From Syntrophomonadaceae bacterium (GTDB lineage: Bacteria; Bacillota; Dethiobacteria; DTU022; PWGO01): 38,307 nucleotides of DNA. Under the pieces are notes generated by a model that was given only the letters and a program-made list of their open reading frames with translations, ran no database searches and was not told the origin of the DNA. The position numbers were made by a program, and so were the translations under genes. The first letter of the stretch is position 1. The number at the start of each line of letters is the position of its first letter. The stretch lies in the NCBI GenBank assembly GCA_003554525.1, contig PWGO01000024.1, positions 1 to 38,307 of the forward strand, in the 5' to 3' direction. Shown here piece by piece: positions 31,434 through 38,307 of the stretch.

Positions 31434-32669
31434 ATGAGCGCTTCTCGTGTTATTTTTCTTGCGGATATGGAATCTTTTTATGCCAGCGTAGAAATAGCCC
31501 GGGATTCCTCTTTGCGGGGGAAACCAGTAGTGGTTTGCGGGGACCCCCGTCAACGGCGAGGTATTGTGCTGGCGGCCAGCCGGGAGGCCAAGTTATACGG
31601 AATCAAAACGGGTATGCTGGTGGGAAAGTGCCTGCAGCTTTGTCCCGACGCGGTTTTGATTAATCCCCACATGCAGAGGTACCTGGATGTTTCCGTGCGT
31701 GTGACTTCCCTGCTGGAAGAATACACGGACCGGGTTTTCCCTTACTCTATAGATGAGCAGTTTCTGGATATGACGGGTTGTTCCGGGCTCTGGGGAACTC
31801 CCCGGGAGGCGGCCCGGCGTATTATTAACTGTGTCCGGGAGGATACGGGAATTAACTGCCGCATAGGGATTGGTGAAAACTTCCTGCAAGCCAAGATGGC
31901 CTGCGACTGTTTTGCCAAAAAAAACAGGGAAGGCGTATTCGAGTTGGACAGTTCCAGTTATTGCCGTTACGTCTGGCCGCTCCCGGTTAAGGAGCTTTTC
32001 GGGGTGGGCAGCAGGATGGAACACCACCTTTTGCGGATGGGAATCCGGACCATTGAGCACCTTGCAGCTACCCCGCGCGAAAGGCTCAAAAAAAGATGGG
32101 GAATTAATGGGGAAATTTTATGGTTAAACGCCCGGGGTATAGATTACTCCACTATGGAAGGGGCAGTAGAAGAAAGGCGCAAAGGAGTAGGCCATTCCCT
32201 TACCCTGCCACGGGATTACTGCAACCAAAAAGAGCTGGAGGTAGTGCTGCGGGAAGTAACTGAAGAAGTTTGCCGAAGAGCCCGCTCCCTGGGAACGCAG
32301 GGTAAAACCGTAAGCCTGTACTGCCGCGGCGCCGATTTCGATTACCCTACCGGCTTTTCCCGCCAGGTAAAACTTCCGGCACCAAGCGCACTGACCATGG
32401 AAGTTTTTCCCCGGGTGCTCCACCTTTTAAAAAGGCACTGGGACGGCACACCGGTACGGGCCGTAGGCGTTTCCCTTTCCGGGCTGGTAAAAGAGCACAT
32501 GCGGCAGCCGGTTTTTTTCAGCGACCGGGAACGAAAGCTGGCTTTGAGCCGGGCCATGGATGAAGTGCGTGAACGTTTCGGGACTACCAGCCTGTTTTGG
32601 TTTTCTTCCTTAACTCCCGGGGGGCAGCTCTTTGAGCGGGCCAACAAAATAGGGGGGCATGAAGCTTGA
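31434..32669 (+). CDS. Y-family DNA polymerase (Pol IV / UvrX-like), SOS-regulated
   Basis: A 411-residue translesion polymerase. The palm starts with FLADMESFYASVE (first catalytic Asp), followed by CGDPRQRRGIVLAASREAK and the catalytic YSIDEQFLDMTG (second Asp-Glu). Gln in SIDEQFLD, where DinB has Ala, points to the UvrX/YqjW-like branch. A helix-hairpin-helix thumb (VKELFGVGSRMEHHLLRMG) and little-finger domain follow. The C-terminus lacks a clear beta-clamp motif such as QLSLF. The ORF-track start at 31353 lies upstream of the promoter; ATG at 31434 behind GGAGGG is correct. The LexA box shows DNA-damage control. Confidence 0.92.
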   Translation: MSASRVIFLADMESFYASVEIARDSSLRGKPVVVCGDPRQRRGIVLAASREAKLYGIKTGMLVGKCLQLCPDAVLINPHMQRYLDVSVRVTSLLEEYTDRVFPYSIDEQFLDMTGCSGLWGTPREAARRIINCVREDTGINCRIGIGENFLQAKMACDCFAKKNREGVFELDSSSYCRYVWPLPVKELFGVGSRMEHHLLRMGIRTIEHLAATPRERLKKRWGINGEILWLNARGIDYSTMEGAVEERRKGVGHSLTLPRDYCNQKELEVVLREVTEEVCRRARSLGTQGKTVSLYCRGADFDYPTGFSRQVKLPAPSALTMEVFPRVLHLLKRHWDGTPVRAVGVSLSGLVKEHMRQPVFFSDRERKLALSRAMDEVRERFGTTSLFWFSSLTPGGQLFERANKIGGHEA

Positions 32670-32705
32670 AGGCGGGCAATATAAATAAAAAATAACTATT
32701 CATTT

Positions 32706-32730
32706 CAAGAGACAAGAGACAAGAGACAAG
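32706..32730 (+). repeat. CAAGAGA tandem repeat
   Basis: The seven-base unit CAAGAGA occurs about 3.5 times in a row in the gap between the polymerase and PHP genes. It is purine-rich like family B and is probably a small slippage repeat. The remaining gap up to 32938 shows nothing else. Confidence 0.6.
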
Positions 32731-32938
32731 AAAAAAACAAGAGTAAGGAGTTATTTCCCAAGTTATTTTCTGGCCTCTGGTTTCTCTAAAAGTTACAAAT
32801 AAAACAGTAAATAAAAGGCCAGGATAAAGGTACAGAGTTCAACTTTACAAGGGGGGCTTTTGGCCCGGCCTACGAGCACCCGGTCTATGAAACAGGAAAC
32901 CATGAGACATTTGTCTATGAAAGGTGGAACGGTCAGGT

Positions 32939-33946
32939 ATGCGTTATATAAAACTTGCCTGGATGCTGGTAATTATTCTGGTAATGGGAAGCATGGCTTT
33001 TGTAATTTCCAATTCCCGGTGGGAAAACAAACAGGAAAGGATAGATAAACCTGTTAAAGAGATAACTAACCCCTACGAAGAGGTCAAGTGGAATGAGTTC
33101 GAGTATCATAAAGCAAATTTACACGCACATACCAGCAAAAAAGGGGGGAAGCACAAGCCGGCGCAGGTAATCGACATGTACCGGGACAATAATTACAGTA
33201 TCCTGGCTATAACTGACCATAACCGGGTTACCTGGCCCTGGGAGAAATATAACCGCTGTCCTGAAGAACAGGGAATGACTGCAATCCAGGCTAACGAGAT
33301 TTCTAACACCCACGATATGGGAAGTTACTTTACTTCACTGGAAACCGGCTCTTCAGATGAAAACCAGGTCCTGAATAAAATAGAAAAGAAGGAGGGGCTG
33401 GCGGTTTTGTTTCACCCGGGAAGGTATAACCGGAAACCGGAATGGTATTGCGATTTATTCAAAAGATACCCTTGCCTGGTAGGTTTGGAAGTAATAAACA
33501 GAGATGACCGTTATCCCGCTGATCGAAACAAATGGGACAAAATATTAACCAGGCTTATGCCTGAAAATCCAGTGTGGGGATTTGCCAATGACGACATGCA
33601 TAAGGAAAAACACCTGGGGACCTCATACAACATGTTCATACTGGAAAAATCAAGTAATGACAGGGTGAAAGAAGCAATGCAGAAAGGGCAATTTTACTTT
33701 TCCCGCGGCGAATCTCCCCCGGAAATTAAAACTATAAAGGTAGATGAAAAGAACAAGAAAATTACTGTAGAAGCTGGCAGCTACCGGGATATTAAATGGC
33801 TTTCCGCCGGAGAAGAAATTACCTACGGAAAAACACTTGATTTAAACCGAACCCTGCCGTTGGGCGCTTACGTCAGGGCCGTGGTAAAAGGAGACAATGG
33901 TAAAACTTACACCAATCCTTTTGGCCTTTATTTTAAAGGTAACTGA
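32939..33946 (+). CDS. Membrane-anchored PHP-domain phosphoesterase
   Basis: PHP proteins are metal-dependent phosphoesterases. A single N-terminal membrane segment (KLAWMLVIILVMGSMAFVIS) is followed by the PHP domain: ANLHAHTSKKGG and AITDHNRVT give the first His/Asp ligands, IQANEIS, VLFHPGRYN and GFANDDMH the later ones. The last 80 residues look beta-rich (KTIKVDEKNKKITVEAG), a pattern seen in secreted PHP proteins. It is therefore probably on the outer face. The ORF-track start is a GTG within the ribosome site; ATG at 32939 gives 335 residues. Substrate unknown, perhaps a phosphorylated wall component. Confidence 0.8.
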   Translation: MRYIKLAWMLVIILVMGSMAFVISNSRWENKQERIDKPVKEITNPYEEVKWNEFEYHKANLHAHTSKKGGKHKPAQVIDMYRDNNYSILAITDHNRVTWPWEKYNRCPEEQGMTAIQANEISNTHDMGSYFTSLETGSSDENQVLNKIEKKEGLAVLFHPGRYNRKPEWYCDLFKRYPCLVGLEVINRDDRYPADRNKWDKILTRLMPENPVWGFANDDMHKEKHLGTSYNMFILEKSSNDRVKEAMQKGQFYFSRGESPPEIKTIKVDEKNKKITVEAGSYRDIKWLSAGEEITYGKTLDLNRTLPLGAYVRAVVKGDNGKTYTNPFGLYFKGN

Positions 33947-33965
33947 ACAGAAGCAGTTACTTTTT
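33938..33965 (+). terminator. Terminator overlapping the PHP gene stop codon
   Basis: GGTAACTG and CAGTTACTTTTT pair around AACAGAAG, with five T following. The stop codon TGA lies at the stem top. The stem is a member of the GTAACTRCYC repeat family, showing that at least one member can act as a terminator. Confidence 0.75.
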
Positions 33966-34038
33966 AAGAATAATTTTACGGAGACGAAATTATACTTGTA
34001 TATAAAGGAGTGAAATTATTTAAAAAGGAGTGCAGGCA

Positions 34039-34191
34039 TTGCTTTTTAAAAAGTGTGTCTACTGTGAAAAATATTCCTATTCCAGCAGTGGACACGGGCC
34101 CTGGGTATGCCCCTACTGTGAAAAGGATATCACCTGGCATAAGGCAAAATCCCCGGGGGAAGAAGAGGAAAAAAACAAAGGAAATAAATAA
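34039..34191 (+). CDS. Small zinc-ribbon protein (50 residues), missed by ORF track
   Basis: TTG at 34039 lies eight bases after AAGGAG and opens a 50-codon frame. It starts LFKKCVYCEKYSYSSSGHGP and continues WVCPYCEKD, so two CxxC pairs 15 residues apart form a typical zinc ribbon. The tail is acidic then basic (GEEEEKNKGNK). The ORF track shows only a longer overlapping frame (34010-34261) without domain features. Rubredoxin-like or transcription-associated zinc ribbons look similar; the role is unknown. Confidence 0.7.
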   Translation: MLFKKCVYCEKYSYSSSGHGPWVCPYCEKDITWHKAKSPGEEEEKNKGNK

Positions 34192-34375
34192 CATAGTAAA
34201 TGGGATATTTTTTTTCGGCCCATATTATGATAAAATTTTCCCGGCTGGAATAATTATTTAAGCTTCTTGCGATAAAAGCAGGTTCCCCTGTGTTGTGCCT
34301 GTATATTATTGATCTTTTCCGGTTCAAGTGTACGGTTTTAGCAGTTACCAATTTTAAATTATAAGGGTGTTAAAG

Positions 34376-34630
34376 ATGTACCAGGAAGTTATTATCACCG
34401 TAATCATACTGGCAATAATTGCAGCGCTGGTTTACTGGTTCCGCAAAAAGCCTTCATCCGGGGTTAGCCAGCTGCATTCCGAATGTCGGAGGCAGCTGAA
34501 AATGCCGCCGGCTGAAGCCGATGAGGTTATTGAACGCTATATCAGCCGGTTGCAGGAAAGGCACCCGGGTAAATCCAGGGAGTGGTACCTGGAAAAGATT
34601 CTTTACGACCTGGAAAGGGACAGGCGTTAA
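34376..34630 (+). CDS. Small membrane-anchored protein, hypothetical
   Basis: An 84-residue protein with one N-terminal membrane segment (VIITVIILAIIAALVYWF) followed by basic residues and a helical cytoplasmic part (ECRRQLKMPPAEADEVIERY, then REWYLEKILYDLERDRR). The ORF-track start is a GTG inside AAGGGTG; ATG at 34376 is better spaced. I recognise no family. It lies between the small zinc-ribbon gene and the amidohydrolase on the same strand. Confidence 0.65.
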   Translation: MYQEVIITVIILAIIAALVYWFRKKPSSGVSQLHSECRRQLKMPPAEADEVIERYISRLQERHPGKSREWYLEKILYDLERDRR

Positions 34631-34754
34631 GTTTCTTTTTATACAGGGGTGCAAATTTTGTCATTTTGAATAAATGGCTCAACCTGGAGGATTTATTTAA
34701 AGCCAGGGCTGCTGCTTTTAGCTATTAAAGCTGGACTAAAAGGGAGAGATGACC

Positions 34755-35588
34755 TTGATTTTTGATGTACATGTTCACGTATTTCCACCTCACCTGGTTG
34801 CCAATATAGAGAATTACCTGGAAAAAGATCCTTTTTTAAAATTAATTTGCACCAGCCCGGGCCATAAGTACGCCTCCGTGGAGGATGTCCTGGAGGAAAT
34901 GGAGAAAAGCCGGGTGGATATTTCCGCGGTCAGTGGATTTGCCTGCTCAGATTCCGGCCTGTGCCGGGAAATGAACGATTATGTGTTGCAAGCAGCTAAA
35001 ACGTTTCCCGGAAAGATAGCACCCATGATATCTATCAATCCTCACGATCCGGGTATGGAAAAGGAAGTGGACCGCTGTGTGGATAAAGGGGCAGCCGGCG
35101 TGGGAGAGCTCTTTCCCTGGGGGCAGGATTTCGACCTGGAAGGCGATGCCGCCGATAAGCTGGCCTTTCTTTGTAAAGAAAGGAACCTTCCATTATTACT
35201 GCATGTGAACGAGATAGTAGGCCATTACTACCCCGGGAAAGGTGAAGTATCGGTAAAAGAAGCAGCCGCTTTTGCTTTAAAACATCCCGGGCTAAAAATA
35301 ATTTATGCACATTGGGGCGGGGGGCTGTTTTTTTATGAACTCATGCCCGAATTAAAAGAAAACCTGCAGCATGTTTACTATGACACTGCTGCAGGTCCTT
35401 TCCTGTACGAAAACAGTGTTTACCGTGCAGCCAGGGAGACAGGCACCATTTCCAAATTGCTGCTGGGAACCGATTACCCGCTGATAAGACCCCGGCGGTA
35501 TTTCCGGGAGATGAAAGAAGCGGAACTTACCGAAGAAGAATTGAAAATGATACAAGGAGAAAACGCCAGGGCTTTATTTAACTTATAG
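34755..35588 (+). CDS. Amidohydrolase-superfamily protein (COG2159-like TIM barrel)
   Basis: A metal-dependent hydrolase or decarboxylase of the amidohydrolase superfamily, about 277 residues. The HxH metal motif is in FDVHVHVFPP, the third His in LLLHVNEIVGH, the fourth in IIYAHWGGG and the catalytic Asp in LLGTDYPLIRP. COG2159 includes ACMSD-like decarboxylases and many unknowns. The ATG at 34749 is fused to the ribosome site GGGAGAG; TTG at 34755 is eight bases from it and preferred. A single gene whose 3' side carries the 20-bp tandem repeat. Confidence 0.88.
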   Translation: MIFDVHVHVFPPHLVANIENYLEKDPFLKLICTSPGHKYASVEDVLEEMEKSRVDISAVSGFACSDSGLCREMNDYVLQAAKTFPGKIAPMISINPHDPGMEKEVDRCVDKGAAGVGELFPWGQDFDLEGDAADKLAFLCKERNLPLLLHVNEIVGHYYPGKGEVSVKEAAAFALKHPGLKIIYAHWGGGLFFYELMPELKENLQHVYYDTAAGPFLYENSVYRAARETGTISKLLLGTDYPLIRPRRYFREMKEAELTEEELKMIQGENARALFNL

Positions 35589-35610
35589 CCCGGTTAACTA
35601 ACTCAGGCTC

Positions 35611-35690
35611 TATTTGGATAATGGGTGGTCTATTTGGATAATGGGTGGTCTATTTGGATAATGGGTGGTCTATTTGGATAATGGGTGGTT
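35611..35690 (+). repeat. Four tandem copies of a 20-bp unit
   Basis: TATTTGGATAATGGGTGGTC occurs four times without spacer; only the final base of the last copy differs. It lies between two convergent genes (amidohydrolase and HD-GYP). Identical units point to recent expansion. There are no spacers, so it is not CRISPR. Partial further matches (AATGGTTGAATAATG) follow. Confidence 0.95.
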
Positions 35691-35773
35691 AATGGTTGAA
35701 TAATGATAATTTGACACCAGGTCCTGTTCCCCATGTGGAGTCTTTCAAGTCGTGAGTAGTTACTGGCCCGGTT

Positions 35774-37003
35774 TTATAATGAACTCCGGGGTATCCCTGT
35801 TGGTTCTATAACACCCTCAATAAAAGTAGAAAGCTCCTCGGTTAAGTCTACCATTCGGGAAGGGTTCCCCCCGGCATCAAAGGTTTGAATGATGGGGCGG
35901 AGGGGCAGTTCGCTCATTATATGAATTACTTTCCCCGTTTCTCCCGTATTTAATTTAACCAGGCTGCCTACAGGGTAAAAGGGAATGTTATAATAAAAAG
36001 TGTGGAGATCTCTTACATCTACCTGGTTTACCTGGCTCATAAGAAGTTCTACCCCGGTGTGGGGCAGAAAAGCTTTCCGGTAGACCCGGTCGGTAGTTAC
36101 GGCGTCGTATATATCTATTATAGTTAGAACCCTGGCCCAGGGATGTATTTGAGAACTTTTCAGCCCCCGCGGATAACCGCTGCCGTCAATTTTCTCATGG
36201 TGCTGTGCCACAGCTTCTATAATATCTTCGTTTAAATCCTTAATTTTTTTAAGCCTTTCCACACCGTAATCAACGTGTTTTTTCATGATTTCCCATTCTT
36301 CCGGGTTTAGTTTGCCGGGCTTGTTCAATATAGAATCGGGAACATCTATTTTTCCAATGTCGTGAAGAAGCCCCGCCAGGGTGATCTGATAAATATCTTC
36401 TTGCGATGCACCCTTTATTTTAAACAAGAACGCGGAATATATGGCTACGTGAACGGTATGAGTAAATGTATAATCGTCAAATGATTTTAAGGTGGCAATC
36501 TGTAATAATATTTCCGGGTCACTGGCTATTTCGCTTGATATTTCCTGTGCCACATCCTGCACCGGGGTTAAATCGGTTAACTCATCTTGTTGGGCTTCTT
36601 TAAAAGTGCTTTCAATCTGGCTATAGCTGTCCCGGTAAACATGGTTTGCTCTTTCTATATCTTTTTTGCTGTATTTTTTGGAAAAAGTGTTCTGCAGTGT
36701 TATTTCCGGCTTAACCCTTTCTTGCGTAATGTTTTCGTATATTATATCTTCTCCTGTTTTTTCTCCATTTTTTTCTCCATGCACTCCCTGTCCTTCCAGG
36801 GTGCCGGGAGGGGGTTCCTGGTCTTCCGGCAGTTCAACCAGGCAGTACCCGTGGGCCGTTATTTTATGGATGGAGTCTATGTGGTGTTGCTGGAGGACTA
36901 CCCCCCGGGAGAGCAAGACTATACCGGTTTGCTGGTGAATCAGGTCATCAGCCATAACCATTCCCGGTTTTAACTGTTTTAAATTAATCCTGTATTTTTT
37001 CAT
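35774..37003 (-). CDS. HD-GYP domain protein (probable c-di-GMP phosphodiesterase)
   Basis: HD-GYP proteins hydrolyse the second messenger c-di-GMP. The N-terminal part (KYRINLKQLKPGMVMADDLI) is the usual beta-rich DUF3391-like region. A variable charged stretch follows, and from about residue 170 the HD-GYP core: FTHTVHVAIYS, LLHDIGKIDVPDSILNKPG, MKKHVDYGVERL, VAQHHEKIDGSGYPRGL and IIDIYDAVTTDR. All metal histidines and aspartates and the GYP motif are present, so it should be active. No membrane or receiver domain is seen. The first ATG (37009) is fused to AAGGA; ATG at 37003 is six bases away and preferred (409 residues). Confidence 0.92.
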   Translation of the reverse strand: MKKYRINLKQLKPGMVMADDLIHQQTGIVLLSRGVVLQQHHIDSIHKITAHGYCLVELPEDQEPPPGTLEGQGVHGEKNGEKTGEDIIYENITQERVKPEITLQNTFSKKYSKKDIERANHVYRDSYSQIESTFKEAQQDELTDLTPVQDVAQEISSEIASDPEILLQIATLKSFDDYTFTHTVHVAIYSAFLFKIKGASQEDIYQITLAGLLHDIGKIDVPDSILNKPGKLNPEEWEIMKKHVDYGVERLKKIKDLNEDIIEAVAQHHEKIDGSGYPRGLKSSQIHPWARVLTIIDIYDAVTTDRVYRKAFLPHTGVELLMSQVNQVDVRDLHTFYYNIPFYPVGSLVKLNTGETGKVIHIMSELPLRPIIQTFDAGGNPSRMVDLTEELSTFIEGVIEPTGIPRSSL

Positions 37004-37317
37004 AGTCATTCCTTAAAATTAGTATTTGAGGAGCTTTATCTTGCTACTTGCTTATCTCCGGCCTCCCGGGTAGTTATTTTTAATTTTACCACAGCTGTTA
37101 AATGGAGAAAATGCTATCTTCTATTTTAATTTTGCGATAATATACCAGGGGCAGAAAAATACCAGAAGCAGTAAAACAGGGTAGTAAAATACCAGGGAAG
37201 TAAAACACCGAAGTAAAATACCGAAGTAAAATACCAGGGAAGGATTCATCGCAGGCTGTTGAGAATATAAATTAAAGGCATAATCACAGGAAAAGAAAAC
37301 CAAGGAGAGTGAATAAT
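37004..37317. other. Intergenic region with AGTAAAAYACC repeats before galU
   Basis: Between the divergent HD-GYP and galU genes. At about 37165-37225 an irregular repeat of AGTAAAAYACC(GA/AGGGA) occurs four or five times, in 13- and 16-base units. A GGGTAGTTATTTTTA piece near 37068 belongs to the GTAACTRCYC family. No clear promoter for galU was found. Confidence 0.5.
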
Positions 37318-38193
37318 ATGTCCAAACCGGTTAAAAAAGCAGTTATACCTGCTGCCGGGCTGGGAACCAGGTTTCTGCCCATATCCAAGTCTATTCCCAA
37401 AGAGATGGTGCCTATCATAGACAAGCCCACCATTCAATATGTAATAGAAGAAGCGGTTTATTCCGGCCTGGAAGAAATACTGGTAGTTACCGGGCGTAAT
37501 AAAAACTCGATAGAAGATCATTTTGATCATCATTTTGAGCTGGAACATGCCCTGAAAGAAAAGGGAAAAACTGAACAGCTGGATATGCTGCAACAGATTA
37601 CCCGGATGGCCAATATATATTATGTAAGACAAAAAGAGCCGCTGGGATTGGGACATGCGGTGATGTGCGCCCGCGAATTTGTGGGAGGGGAGCCTTTTGC
37701 AGTACTTTTGGGCGACGATATAGTAAGAAGTGATATCCCCTGTATTAAACAGCTCCTGAATGTTTACGAAAACAAGAATGGAACGGTTTTAGGCCTGCAG
37801 AAAATCAGCAAATCAGACACCAGCAAATACGGCATTGTAGAAATAAAAGACTGGGAATCAGGTGATGAAAGCGTTTTTAAAGTGAACAGCCTGGTAGAAA
37901 AACCTTCTCCCGAGGAAGCACCCAGCAACCTGGCAGTGATGGGGAGGTACATAATTGATCCAGAAATATTTTACACCCTCAAGCAAACCCCGCCGGGGAG
38001 AGGTGGGGAAATACAGCTTACCGATGCTTTAAACGAACTGGCCGGGGGAAACATGGTATGGGGCTGTATTTTTTCAGGCATTCGCCATGATGTGGGAGAT
38101 AAGCTGGGATATTTAAAGGCCACGGTTGAAATAGCCCTGGAAAGGGAGGACCTGGGTAAGGAATTCAGGGAATACTTGCAAAGAATTTTGTAA
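37318..38193 (+). CDS. galU: UTP--glucose-1-phosphate uridylyltransferase
   Basis: Makes UDP-glucose from UTP and glucose 1-phosphate, the precursor for teichoic acid glucosylation, glycolipids and exopolysaccharide. The nucleotide-binding motif AAGLGTRFLPISKSIPKEM is intact, as are GLGHAVMCA, LLGDDIV and VEKPSPEEAPSNLAVMGRYI. Length 291 is normal. The ORF-track GTG at 37309 overlaps the ribosome site; ATG at 37318 is nine bases after AAGGAG and preferred. The stop codon TAA is part of the first bases (GTAACTACTC) of a dispersed element. Confidence 0.96.
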   Translation: MSKPVKKAVIPAAGLGTRFLPISKSIPKEMVPIIDKPTIQYVIEEAVYSGLEEILVVTGRNKNSIEDHFDHHFELEHALKEKGKTEQLDMLQQITRMANIYYVRQKEPLGLGHAVMCAREFVGGEPFAVLLGDDIVRSDIPCIKQLLNVYENKNGTVLGLQKISKSDTSKYGIVEIKDWESGDESVFKVNSLVEKPSPEEAPSNLAVMGRYIIDPEIFYTLKQTPPGRGGEIQLTDALNELAGGNMVWGCIFSGIRHDVGDKLGYLKATVEIALEREDLGKEFREYLQRIL

Positions 38194-38307
38194 CTACTCA
38201 AGCCAAGTAAAAGTAAGTTAAGAGGCATGCTGCGCCTGCGGGGACGGTTCGAGCGTCACCGGAGCGAAGCGGAGGTCCGAAGGGAAGACGATGGAACCGT
38301 CCCCCTG
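38190..38307 (+). repeat. Structured dispersed element, copy 2 (intact hairpin), cut by window end
   Basis: Same element as 9044-9161. GGGGACGGTTC and GAACCGTCCCC near the two ends of the second half form an 11-base-pair stem. Inside are CGTC/GACG and small hairpins GC-GAA-GC and CC-GAA-GG. The leading part GTAACTACTCAAGCCAAGTA is the short family seen elsewhere. It begins on the galU stop codon. GGGGACGGTTC ends are, from memory, typical of REP-like elements mobilised by IS200-type (RAYT) transposases in Clostridia. No transposase is in the window. Confidence 0.8.

Noticed and set aside
32860-33048. ORF of 62 residues overlapping the PHP gene start
   Set aside because: Another frame of the PHP N-terminus without its own ribosome site.
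34010-34261. 83-residue ORF-track protein overlapping the zinc ribbon
   Set aside because: No domain features and it shares its region with the better-supported 50-residue frame that has paired CxxC motifs.
35611-35690. CRISPR array
   Set aside because: The units follow each other without spacers and no cas gene is present. It is a tandem repeat.
38190-38307. Insertion sequence
   Set aside because: No transposase is encoded and the element is only about 118 bases; it is a short dispersed element.

Overview
The window reads as a chromosomal segment of a low-to-moderate G+C Gram-positive bacterium, most likely an anaerobic member of the Clostridia (Peptococcaceae or Syntrophomonadaceae-like). 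The signs are strong AAGGAGG-type ribosome binding sites, frequent TTG starts, a Bacillus-type LexA operator (CGAACAGATGTTCG), an Hfq, LytR-CpsA-Psr and CWB2 wall proteins, and a RACo-type ferredoxin/ASKHA protein of corrinoid metabolism. The placement is inferred from gene content only. No rRNA, tRNA, CRISPR array, phage or intact insertion sequence was found.

Layout. 1-382: non-coding block with strong fold-back plus one copy of a purine-rich dispersed repeat. 383-4537 (minus): class I aminotransferase, then a creatininase-family hydrolase and a RACo-like protein as a two-gene unit. 4538-5226: long A+T-rich gap with a cluster of DnaA-box-like sequences. 5227-9033 (plus): murC, membrane-anchored AstE/AspA-like zinc hydrolase, LCP wall-polymer transferase. 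9034-9460: two dispersed repeats and a terminator. 9461-13434: small membrane protein, divergent purC (minus), cinA, then a VanZ-like / Smr / small HTH operon. 13793-17993: a CWB2-GH18-SH3b wall hydrolase convergent with an ABC-F ATPase. 18235-21327: zinc-ribbon membrane protein, membrane-anchored MBL hydrolase, rpoD and hfq. 21612-25495: PglC-, PglE- and PglF-like genes for a diamino-sugar glycan. 25660-26892 (minus): tandem secreted permuted-papain (YiiX-like) paralogs. 27036-30478 (minus): RlmD-type rRNA methyltransferase, GNAT acetyltransferase, M20 peptidase. 30746-35588 (plus): cutA, SOS-controlled Y-family polymerase, membrane-anchored PHP phosphoesterase, a 50-residue zinc-ribbon protein missed by the ORF track, a small membrane protein, an amidohydrolase. 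35774-37003 (minus): HD-GYP protein. 37318-38193 (plus): galU, whose stop codon lies in a dispersed repeat that runs off the window.

How the genes fit together. The strongest theme is the cell envelope: murC, LCP ligase, CWB2/GH18 hydrolase, the Pgl-like sugar genes, galU, VanZ-like protein and the two secreted YiiX-like proteins. A second theme is global control: the principal sigma factor with Hfq, an HD-GYP c-di-GMP phosphodiesterase and the LexA-controlled polymerase. The rest is housekeeping, mostly as single genes or pairs.

The intergenic DNA is unusually rich in repeats. There is a short GTAACTRCYC/GRGTAGTTAC hairpin family (one member forms a terminator), a structured element of about 118 bp in two copies, a 50-bp purine-rich repeat in two inverted copies, and several minisatellites. 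In many places the ORF-track start is a codon inside or upstream of the Shine-Dalgarno sequence; starts were moved to the codon correctly spaced from it, often TTG. I did not find an unambiguous new multi-gene system. The most interesting leads are the DnaA-box cluster, the structured dispersed element, the fold-back block at the left edge, the RACo/creatininase pair and the tandem secreted YiiX-like proteins.
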